NCBI RefSeq assembly: GCF_030159855.1
Contig: NZ_BSNG01000001.1
Span: 2,542,001-2,606,000 of the forward strand
Reading direction: 5' to 3'
Origin: Devosia yakushimensis
GTDB taxonomy: Bacteria > Pseudomonadota > Alphaproteobacteria > Rhizobiales > Devosiaceae
DNA: 64,000 bases
Shown: one piece after another, positions 51,373 to 58,389 of the stretch
Position numbering within the stretch: position 1 is the first letter of the stretch
Layout: every line of letters starts with the position of its first letter
Notes under the pieces: generated by a model
The model's database searches: none
Told to the model about the DNA's origin: nothing
What the model saw: the letters and a program-made list of their open reading frames with translations, nothing else
Position numbers and translations under genes: made by a program

Positions 51373-52363
51373 TGTTGCCCCCTCGCGAAATGCGCATCTG
51401 AATACCGGTGAAAATCAGCAGGGCGAGCCCGAGGAATAGCGAGGCGGCGGAGGCCAGACCGAAGTTTCGCGGCTGGCTGGCGAAGCCGACTTCGTAAATG
51501 TACTGAACCATGAGCATGGTTGCCGAGCCTGGTCCGCCGCCGGTTAGCACGTAGAGTTCGTCAAAGGTCTGCACCGAGCGGATGACCGCCAGGATAAAGA
51601 CCACCAACATGACGGGCTTGAGCAGAGGCAGGGTAATCCGCGTAAACACGCGCCATGGCGTTGCGCTATCCATCTTTGCGGCTTCGTAGACGTCACGCGG
51701 GATAGCCTGCAGTCCCGCCAGAAGGATGATCGTGTAAAAGCCCATATGGGCCCAGACCGTCACGAAGACCGACCAGAAGAAGGCCGTGTTGGGAAAGACT
51801 AGCCAGTTGACCGGCGTCAGGCCGGCAGCCGAGATCAGTCCGTTCAGCGCTCCATTGCGCTGCAAAATCCACTGCCAGGTCAGCGCCACCACGACCGGCG
51901 ACAGCATGACGGGAAAAAAGAAAATGCCGCGGAAGAAGCCGCGACCGACAATGTCGCGGTTCAGACAGATAGCCGTCAGCAGGGCGATGGCGATCATGCA
52001 GATCACCTGCACCGGTACGAAGACAAGCGTATTGCCCAATGCGCGCCAGAACAGGTCGCGCGAGCAGGTGGAGGGGTCGAGATAGTTAGTGCAATCCAGC
52101 AAGCTCTGATAATTGGCTCCGCCGACAAAGGGCCGATCCCAGGGGAACAGCCGGTCGCTGCCGCTCATCGAATAAAAGACGTTGATGAATACGGGCAGCA
52201 GCGCAAAAAGGACGACGGCAACCAGGTTGGGCAGCAGAAAGACCCAAGGCATCCGCTTGATACCCAGCCCGCGCTGGATGCCGGACATTGCCGGTTCGAC
52301 CAGGCGCGCGGGCAGCGACAGGATCACGCCGGCAATTGAGGCGAGTTGAACCCTTGCGCTCAT
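51365..52363 (-). CDS. Sugar ABC transporter permease (MalF/UgpA type)
   Basis: 332 residues from ATG 52363. A ~35-residue N-terminal extension precedes the first membrane segment (MPWVFLLPNLVAVVLFALLPVFINVFYS). A periplasmic loop carries two Cys (DCTNYLDPSTCSRDLFW, ~93-109). The EAA loop is YEAAKMDSATPWRVFTRITLPLL (~217). The open frame to 52870 overlaps the SBP gene and is not used. Confidence 0.88.
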   Translation of the reverse strand: MSARVQLASIAGVILSLPARLVEPAMSGIQRGLGIKRMPWVFLLPNLVAVVLFALLPVFINVFYSMSGSDRLFPWDRPFVGGANYQSLLDCTNYLDPSTCSRDLFWRALGNTLVFVPVQVICMIAIALLTAICLNRDIVGRGFFRGIFFFPVMLSPVVVALTWQWILQRNGALNGLISAAGLTPVNWLVFPNTAFFWSVFVTVWAHMGFYTIILLAGLQAIPRDVYEAAKMDSATPWRVFTRITLPLLKPVMLVVFILAVIRSVQTFDELYVLTGGGPGSATMLMVQYIYEVGFASQPRNFGLASAASLFLGLALLIFTGIQMRISRGGNND

Positions 52364-52391
52364 CAGACTGTTCCTTGCATTGGCTGGATAA

Positions 52392-52418
52392 GGTCGCCCC
52401 GCATGGATCGGGGCGACC
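52392..52418 (-). terminator. Intra-operon GC hairpin between SBP and permease genes
   Basis: GGTCGCCCCG (52392-52401) pairs perfectly with CGGGGCGACC (52409-52418) over a 7-nt loop, in the 62-bp gap after the SBP stop. No T-tract follows on the minus strand. Confidence 0.6.
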
Positions 52419-52425
52419 ACTGGCG

Positions 52426-53709
52426 TCAGGACTGGCCGCCGGCCGCCTGAATGGCGAGGTTGACGTCTTCTTCGATGCGTTCCATCGCGGCATCGACCGT
52501 CAACTCGTTGTTGAGCACCTGGCTGATGCGGGTGGTCAGCGCGTTCATCATCGCCCGCTGGTAGCGCCAGCCCTGGAACCGATAGGCTGCGGCATCCATC
52601 TTGGGAATCTGGTTGATGAAGGTAGCCAGCGCTTCGGAGGTGCGGGCAGAGGCCGATGGATATTCCACGCCATTGGCAATCTGCGATGCCGCGGACGGAA
52701 TTTCGACTTCGGTCGAGATATAGTGGTCGAGATTGGCGGGCTGGGCATAGTAGTTGATCAGCTTGCCGGCGATCTCCGCATTCTGCGTATGGGAGAAAAC
52801 GGTCATCGCACCGCCGCCTGGCATGACGGTGCAGGACGACGGGCCGCAGGGGGCGGGAACGACGGCCCAATCGAACAGATCGCCGACTTCGCTATCCATT
52901 TGGGCCAGGGTCCAGGAGCCGCCGAAATAGAGAACGGTATTGGCATTGAGGAAGTCGGAAAAGAGCTCGCGATGGGTCGCTCCGCCGACTGCACCCCAAA
53001 GGTCCATCGGCATGGTTCCGTCCTGGTGCCAGGCGACGAATTGCTCGATGGCCGCACGCAGGCCGTCATCGACCACCGGACGCCCCTCGCTGTCGACCAG
53101 TTGCGCGCCATAGCTGATGGCAAGGCTGGCAAAGCGATGCCCCGACCGATCCATTTCCATGGCAAACTCGGTGTTGGTGGCCGCGGCCACCTGCCGGGTT
53201 GCCTCGGCCCATTCCTGCCAGGTAGCGCCTTCCGCCGGGACCGGCACGCCGGCCTGTTCGAACAGGGTCAGGTTCACATAGGCGCCGTTGACCGTGAGCG
53301 TTGTCGGCATGCCGTAGATGGCCGTGCTCTGAGCGTCGCCGCCGCGTAACCATTGCAGGGTCTGTCCCCATTCCTGTTCGAAATAGGCCGCGTCGACATA
53401 GGGCGTGATGTCCTGATAGAAGCGGCTCAACCCGCCCAGATCGGTGATAATGGCAATGTCGGGCCCCTCACCCGCCTCGAGCTGTACGGGCAGGCTCTCC
53501 ACCAATGTCTGGTAGCTCACCTCCTCCACAACGACGGTAACGCCGGGATTCTCGGCCTCGAAGGCCTTGCCCATCTCGGCAAAAATCTTGCCGCCGGTTC
53601 CGGTATCACCGGCCCATACGGTGATCTGTTGCGCGTAGGCAGTGGTAACCGGCGCAGCCGCAAGCACTAAAGCCAACGCGGTCGTGGTCCTCAATATAGT
53701 GCGTTTCAA
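52426..53709 (-). CDS. Sugar ABC transporter solute-binding protein (family 1, TTG start)
   Basis: 427 residues from TTG 53709; GGAGGAATT lies just upstream and the Sec signal (ALALVLAAAPVTTAYAQ) begins there. The open frame to 53868 would run through the operator. SBP_bac_1 features: ITVWAGDTGTGGKIFAEMGKAFEAENPGV (~28-56), the GEGPDIAIITDLGGLSRF stretch (~81) and MPGGGAMTVFSHTQNAEIAGKLINYY (~305). First gene of the operon ending in uxuA, under the GntR-type sites at 53768-53934. Confidence 0.88.
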   Translation of the reverse strand: MKRTILRTTTALALVLAAAPVTTAYAQQITVWAGDTGTGGKIFAEMGKAFEAENPGVTVVVEEVSYQTLVESLPVQLEAGEGPDIAIITDLGGLSRFYQDITPYVDAAYFEQEWGQTLQWLRGGDAQSTAIYGMPTTLTVNGAYVNLTLFEQAGVPVPAEGATWQEWAEATRQVAAATNTEFAMEMDRSGHRFASLAISYGAQLVDSEGRPVVDDGLRAAIEQFVAWHQDGTMPMDLWGAVGGATHRELFSDFLNANTVLYFGGSWTLAQMDSEVGDLFDWAVVPAPCGPSSCTVMPGGGAMTVFSHTQNAEIAGKLINYYAQPANLDHYISTEVEIPSAASQIANGVEYPSASARTSEALATFINQIPKMDAAAYRFQGWRYQRAMMNALTTRISQVLNNELTVDAAMERIEEDVNLAIQAAGGQS

Positions 53710-53767
53710 TTCCAATTCCTCCTCCAGGAATGCGCTGCGTTGAAACAGCCGCCAGACGTCAAACTTG

Positions 53768-53934
53768 TTTTGGTAAGACCAGATTGTCAAGCCTTCTGGT
53801 CTTACCAAAAATATGAAGCGATGGCCATTTCGCATAAAACTCAATGTTTGCTGATCTATCCTTAGCAATTTTTTGGAATTTTTGGTCAGCCATCATCCTT
53901 GACATCAAAAACAAATGCCTGTCTGGTTTGACCA
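53768..53934. promoter_or_regulatory. Divergent control region with three TGGT-N3-ACCA sites
   Basis: TTTTGGTAAGACCAGA (53768-53783) and TCTGGTCTTACCAAAA (53795-53810) are perfect 16-bp inverted repeats with an 11-bp spacer. Each arm contains a TGGT-N3-ACCA site (53771-53781 and 53797-53807). A third site, TGGTTTGACCA, is at 53924-53934, nearer the plus-strand gene. This is the consensus of FadR/UxuR-type GntR regulators, and such a gene lies at 56099 in the plus operon. One side controls the uronate importer operon, the other the Gfo/Idh operon. Confidence 0.75.
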
Positions 53935-53982
53935 ATTCATGCGCGTCCCAGCGCCTGTTTCGTCTCTGGAGGAATTGCCAAA

Positions 53983-55008
53983 ATGGTGAGATTTGCGGTC
54001 GTTGGCATCGACCACGGACATATCTTCGATCATGCCAAGGGCCTGATACGAGCCGGTGCCGAATTTGTCGGCTATTGCCCCAGGACCTCGATTCCGGGCC
54101 TGGTGGAGAACTTTGCCCGGACCTATCCGGACGTCCCCCAGATCGATCGCGAGACGCTGTTTGCCGATCCCGACATCGACGTGATCTGCATCGCCGCCAT
54201 TCCACGGGATCGAGCCGACCTGGCGATATCGGCCATGCGGGCCGGCAAGGACGTGATAGTCGACAAACCCGGGGTCACCACGAACGCCCAATTAGCGGCG
54301 GTGCAACGGACAGTGGCAGAAACCGGCCGCATCTTTTCGATATGCTTCAGCGAGCGACACTGCGTCCGCTCGGCCGTGAAGGCCGGCAAGCTGGTGGCCG
54401 AAGGCGCGATCGGCACGGTCATCCAAACTCTGGGCACCGGGCCCCATCGGCTCGGCAATTCCCGGCCCGACTGGTTCTGGCAGCATGACGCGTTCGGCGG
54501 CATCATCGTCGACATCGCCTCACACCAGATCGATCAGTTCCTGTTCTATACCGGCTCCGCCAGCGCCAATGTCGTCGCCGCGCAGGTGGCCAATTTTGCC
54601 AATCCTCAGGCCCCGGAATTCGAGGATTTCGGCGATCTGCTGCTGCGCAGCGACAAGGCCTCCGGCTATATCCGCGTCGATTGGTTCACGCCCGACGGCC
54701 TACCGACCTGGGGCGATGGCCGCCTCACTATATTGGGCACAGAGGGCTATATCGAGCTGCGCAAATATGTCGACATTGCTGGCCGCGACGGCAAGGATCA
54801 CCTCTTCCTGGTCAACAAGCAGGGCGTCCAGCACATCGATTGTTCGAACGAGGAACTCGACTATTTCACCAGCTTCTTAGCCGATGTCCGTGATCGCACC
54901 GCGACAGCGATGCCGCAACAGCATGTCTATGAAGTCTGCCGATTGTCCCTCGATGCTCAGGACAAGGCCGTGAACATCTCCTCCCAGCACCAAGGAAATA
55001 CCCCATGA
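53983..55008 (+). CDS. Gfo/Idh/MocA-family oxidoreductase with atypical nucleotide motif
   Basis: 341 residues. The N-terminal Rossmann strand is followed by GIDHGHIFDH instead of GxGxxG, and the usual EKP reads DKP (VIVDKPGVTTNAQ, ~92-104). The C-terminal domain keeps DIASHQIDQFLFYTG (~179) and a region around DWFTPDGLPTWGDG (~231). NAD(P) binding is likely but less sure than for the next gene. It starts the plus-strand operon and overlaps its neighbour by 4 bp, so the two may act in sequence or as a complex. Confidence 0.82.
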   Translation: MVRFAVVGIDHGHIFDHAKGLIRAGAEFVGYCPRTSIPGLVENFARTYPDVPQIDRETLFADPDIDVICIAAIPRDRADLAISAMRAGKDVIVDKPGVTTNAQLAAVQRTVAETGRIFSICFSERHCVRSAVKAGKLVAEGAIGTVIQTLGTGPHRLGNSRPDWFWQHDAFGGIIVDIASHQIDQFLFYTGSASANVVAAQVANFANPQAPEFEDFGDLLLRSDKASGYIRVDWFTPDGLPTWGDGRLTILGTEGYIELRKYVDIAGRDGKDHLFLVNKQGVQHIDCSNEELDYFTSFLADVRDRTATAMPQQHVYEVCRLSLDAQDKAVNISSQHQGNTP

Positions 55009-56069
55009 CTCGGAAACTGCGCGTCGGCCTGATCGGTGCAGGCATCGCCCAGCGCCATCTTGCCGGCTACAACTGGAACAAGGACCTGTTCGAGGTCCCC
55101 GTACTCTGCTCCCTCGACGAGGACCGCGGCCGCGAGGCGGTGGCCGAATATGGCGTTGGCGAATACACCAAGGATGTCGAAACGCTGTTCGCGCGGGACG
55201 ACCTGGATGTCATTGACGTCTGCACGCCCCCCGATTCCCACTTCGCCCTCTCCAAGCGCGCCATAGAAGCGGGAAAGCACGTCATTTGCGAGAAGCCGCT
55301 CTTCGGCTCCATCGCCGATGTCGATGCGATGAGCGATCTCGTCGCCAAGACTGATCGCAAGTTCATGCCCATCTTCCAGTATCGCTATGGCACGGGGCTG
55401 CAAAAGCTCAAGCGACTGATCGAACTGGGGCTTACCGGGCGGCCGTTCCTCACCACGGTCGAGACCCATTGGTGGCGTGGGCCGGCCTATTACGATGTCC
55501 CTTGGCGCGGCAAATGGGCCAGCGAGCTGGGCGGCGGCCTGCTTGGCCACGCCATCCACGCCCATGACATGCTCAACTATGTGCATGGCGCCTGCGCCGA
55601 GATCTTCGCCCATGGCGCCACGCTGGTTAACAAGATCGAGGTCGAGGACACGATGACGCTGTCGGTCAAGATGGCCAATGGCTCGCTTGCCGCCCTGTCG
55701 ATGACACTGGGGTCGCGCAAGGAAATCTCGCGCCTGCGTTTCTGCTTCAGCGAGATGGTGGCCGAGAGCATTTTGGAACCTTATACGATGGGCCGCGATC
55801 CCTGGACATTCATTGCCGGCACACCCGAGCATCAAGCCAAGATCGACACTGCGCTGGCCGGATACCAGGTGGAGGAAGATGGCTATACGCGGCAGTTCCA
55901 GCTGTTCCACGCGGCGGTCATGACCAATGGCGAGCCACCGGTAACGCTGGAGGATGCGCGCAATTCGCTTGCTTTGGTGACAGCCGCGTATCATTCCCAA
56001 AGGACGGGCCAGCCTTCGGCATTGCCAATCACGCCAGCGCATCCGCTCTATGGCTCCTGGTTGCCGTGA
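55005..56069 (+). CDS. Gfo/Idh/MocA-family NAD(P)-dependent oxidoreductase
   Basis: 354 residues. Rossmann motif GLIGAGIAQRHLAGYN (~8-23), CTPPDSHFALSKRAIEAGKHVICEKPLFG (~75-103) with the catalytic Lys of EKP, and the C-terminal WRGKWASELGGGLLGHAIHAHDML (~168-191) with the active-site His residues. It probably oxidises or reduces a uronic or sugar derivative feeding UxuA; the direction is inference. It overlaps the previous gene and lies 30 bp before the GntR start. Confidence 0.9.
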   Translation: MTRKLRVGLIGAGIAQRHLAGYNWNKDLFEVPVLCSLDEDRGREAVAEYGVGEYTKDVETLFARDDLDVIDVCTPPDSHFALSKRAIEAGKHVICEKPLFGSIADVDAMSDLVAKTDRKFMPIFQYRYGTGLQKLKRLIELGLTGRPFLTTVETHWWRGPAYYDVPWRGKWASELGGGLLGHAIHAHDMLNYVHGACAEIFAHGATLVNKIEVEDTMTLSVKMANGSLAALSMTLGSRKEISRLRFCFSEMVAESILEPYTMGRDPWTFIAGTPEHQAKIDTALAGYQVEEDGYTRQFQLFHAAVMTNGEPPVTLEDARNSLALVTAAYHSQRTGQPSALPITPAHPLYGSWLP

Positions 56070-56098
56070 CCGGCAGCGCCCGAGCTGAGAGGACACAT

Positions 56099-56839
56099 AT
56101 GCAAAAGGACAAGACCCATCCTCGGCTGCAGGGCAATCAACGGCTTTACCAGGTCGTAGCCCGCCAGATCGCCAAGCTGATCGAGCAGAACGCAACCGAT
56201 AAGTCCTGGCGCATGCCGTCCGAGCGCGAACTGGCCGACGAGCTGTCGGTCAGCCGCCCGGTTGTCCGCGAAGCTGTGATAGCTCTGGAAATGCGCGGCA
56301 TCGTCGAGGTGCGTGGCCGGGCCGGAATCATCGTGCTGGCCAACAGGCCGTCGCAGGTGAGCTTCGATGTTGCCGAACGCGATATCGGACCGGGACCGTT
56401 CGAATTGCTGGAGGCGCGCCTGGCCATAGAATCGAGCGCGGCGGCCCTGGCTGCCGAGCGGGCCACCAATTACGACATCTTGGTGCTGGAAGAGTGCATC
56501 GCCCAGATGGAGCAGGAGACCGAAGTGGTTCTGCTGCAGGAGAAGGGCGATAGGGACTTCCACATGACCATTGCTAGGATGACCAACAATGCCATCATCG
56601 TTTCGATGATTGAGGCACTTTGGGCACAACGCGACGAGTCCCTGATGTGGAAGAAGCTGCATGAGCACATCCATGCCGAGAGCGTTCGCCCACTATGGAT
56701 CGGCGATCACCACGCCATCGTCTCCGCGCTGCGCATGCGCCATCCCGACGCCGCCTACAAGGCGATGGCGAGGCATATCCGGAATGTCACCAATGAATTG
56801 CTCGAGGCCGATGAACGCGGCCGTATCGTCACGGAATGA
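56099..56839 (+). CDS. GntR-family (FadR/UxuR-type, FCD) regulator
   Basis: 246 residues from ATG 56099 (GAGAGGA 5 nt upstream). Winged HTH with RMPSERELADELSVSRPVVREAVIALEMRGIVEVRGRAGIIVL (~37-79), then the all-helical FCD domain (~100-235) with metal-binding His/Asp in DRDFHMTIARMTNN (~156) and H-x-x-I in DHHAIVSALRMRHPDAAYKAMARHIRN (~202). The family binds TGGT-N3-ACCA-like sites, three of which are at 53768-53934. It probably represses both divergent operons until a uronate-pathway intermediate binds. Confidence 0.9.
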   Translation: MQKDKTHPRLQGNQRLYQVVARQIAKLIEQNATDKSWRMPSERELADELSVSRPVVREAVIALEMRGIVEVRGRAGIIVLANRPSQVSFDVAERDIGPGPFELLEARLAIESSAAALAAERATNYDILVLEECIAQMEQETEVVLLQEKGDRDFHMTIARMTNNAIIVSMIEALWAQRDESLMWKKLHEHIHAESVRPLWIGDHHAIVSALRMRHPDAAYKAMARHIRNVTNELLEADERGRIVTE

Positions 56840-56860
56840 CGATCGTTTGGAGGATTGGAC

Positions 56861-57262
56861 ATGCTGCAGGGCTTTGAACATGTCGGCATGGCCGCCAGCG
56901 ATCTCGATAGGAGCATCGCCTTCTATTGCGACCTGCTGGGCCTGCGCCTGATCCTCCGTAAGGCGGCACCGCGGGGCGGCGGTGAACTGGCGTTCCTTGA
57001 TGCCGGCAATGCCCAGCTCGAGCTGATATGCCCGAGCCCAAGCGTCACCACGCCCGTCAGACGCCTTCCCAACACGGAGGCAGGTGTCCGGCACCTGACA
57101 TTTGCCTTTGAGAATATCGATATCGCGTTTCAGAAATTGGTGGATGCTGGAGTGCCGGTGATCGAACCGCCTCGCGACGCCTTGAACCAAGAGATCCTGA
57201 ACCGCGTTGCGTTCGTCCTCGATCCCGATGGCAATATTATCGAACTTGCCCAGCGGTCCTGA
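56861..57262 (+). CDS. VOC/glyoxalase-family protein
   Basis: 133 residues from ATG 56861 (GGAGGA 6 nt upstream). Two betaalphabetabetabeta modules: GFEHVGMAASDLDRSIAFYCDLLGLRL (~4-30) and GVRHLTFAFENIDIAFQKLVDAGVPVIE (~70-97), closing with FVLDPDGNIIELAQ. Likely metal ligands are His in EHVGMA, Glu in LELIC, His in VRHLTFA and Glu in IIELAQ, as in glyoxalase I and epimerases. Last gene of the uronate operon; isomerase or epimerase is as likely as glyoxalase. Confidence 0.82.
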   Translation: MLQGFEHVGMAASDLDRSIAFYCDLLGLRLILRKAAPRGGGELAFLDAGNAQLELICPSPSVTTPVRRLPNTEAGVRHLTFAFENIDIAFQKLVDAGVPVIEPPRDALNQEILNRVAFVLDPDGNIIELAQRS

Positions 57263-57375
57263 GGACTGACTGGCATCGCTCCCGGACCGACTGCATTGGC
57301 GGGATGGCCGATTGATTTGATCAAAAAATAGGAGTAAATAAGTCATATTAAAATGCATGCTTTCGGCTGGGCTGA

Positions 57376-58248
57376 ATGTTCCTTCCAAACATGAATGCCA
57401 TAACCGACGGTTTTTCCGTTGTTGGTGACCTGAAGTACCGGTCCTGGGACGGCATACTGGCCGATGTGTGGAGCGTCGAAGCCCGTTCCGGGGCGGCTGG
57501 TGTCTATGTATCGCAGCATCCTCGTCTCTTCGTGGTCCTGGCAGAAACTCAAGAAGCTGCGATCACCATCAATAGCAGGCCCCATGGCTCGCCGACCATG
57601 GCTGGGCCGGCCCGGCTCAGCTTCATTCCCGCGGGCCTGCGCACGTGGTCGCATGTGGAACGCGACATCAGCCTTCGTCACCTTGACCTGCATTTCGACA
57701 TGCCGGCCCTGATTAGCCGGTTCGCTGGCGACCTCGATGCCGAACGGCTCGTCTTGCCGCGCCTGATGTTCGAGGATGAGCGTGTATTGACCCTGTGTCG
57801 GCTGCTCGCGGCCGAATGCCTCAATCCCAGCCTGCATGATCTTTATGGTGACAGCCTGGCGCTGGCGCTTTTCATCGAGCTGTTCCAGGTACGTCCGGGC
57901 AGCGAACGTCGACACGGACAATTGGCGGCGCGATCGCTGCGTCATGCGCTCGACTATATCGAGGACAATTGCCTGCGCGTCATCAAGCTCCAGGAACTGG
58001 CCGAACTGGCAGGCCTGTCGCAGTCCTATTTCAGCTCGGCCTTCAAGGCTTCCACCGGTGTAGCGCCCCATCAGTGGCAGATGAAAGTTCGTCTCGAGCG
58101 CGTGAAAGCCCGATTGCTGCAACCAGACGCCAGCCTAATTCACGTTGCGCATGCCACAGGCTTTGCTGACCAGGCGCATATGACACGTGTTTTCAAACAG
58201 TTCGTTGGCGTTACGCCGGCAGCCTGGCTGCGCGCCCAAGCCCTGTGA
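57376..58248 (+). CDS. AraC-family transcriptional regulator
   Basis: 290 residues: variable N-terminal sensor domain (~1-170) and C-terminal double HTH (~190-285) with LQELAELAGLSQSYFSSAFKASTGVAPHQW and IHVAHATGFADQAHMTRVFKQFVGVTPAAW. It lies 141 bp before a TonB siderophore receptor gene on the same strand, so it resembles PchR-like activators that sense the siderophore. A second start at 57391 is possible. Confidence 0.88.
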   Translation: MFLPNMNAITDGFSVVGDLKYRSWDGILADVWSVEARSGAAGVYVSQHPRLFVVLAETQEAAITINSRPHGSPTMAGPARLSFIPAGLRTWSHVERDISLRHLDLHFDMPALISRFAGDLDAERLVLPRLMFEDERVLTLCRLLAAECLNPSLHDLYGDSLALALFIELFQVRPGSERRHGQLAARSLRHALDYIEDNCLRVIKLQELAELAGLSQSYFSSAFKASTGVAPHQWQMKVRLERVKARLLQPDASLIHVAHATGFADQAHMTRVFKQFVGVTPAAWLRAQAL

Positions 58249-58304
58249 AGAAGGCCGTAAAAACATTCAATTCGCCCAAAGGAAAGACAAACCAGGTCGC
58301 GAAT

Positions 58305-58325
58305 AGGTGAGTAGAACACTCATCT
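58305..58325. promoter_or_regulatory. Inverted repeat before the TonB receptor gene
   Basis: AGGTGAGT (58305-58312) and ACTCATCT (58318-58325) form an 8-bp inverted repeat with a 5-bp spacer; one pair is G-T, so 7 are exact. It lies 65 bp before the receptor start. It could be a site for the AraC protein or an iron regulator; I do not see a match to the Fur consensus. Confidence 0.35.
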
Positions 58326-58389
58326 ATTTGCTAAACGTTTATGCTCGTGTCCGGATTGCGACGCGGGTCGTCTTCTGGGGGCTCCGTAC

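Noticed and set aside
52288..53349. 353-residue open frame on the plus strand
   Set aside because: Overlaps the sugar SBP gene and a hairpin; no domain seen.
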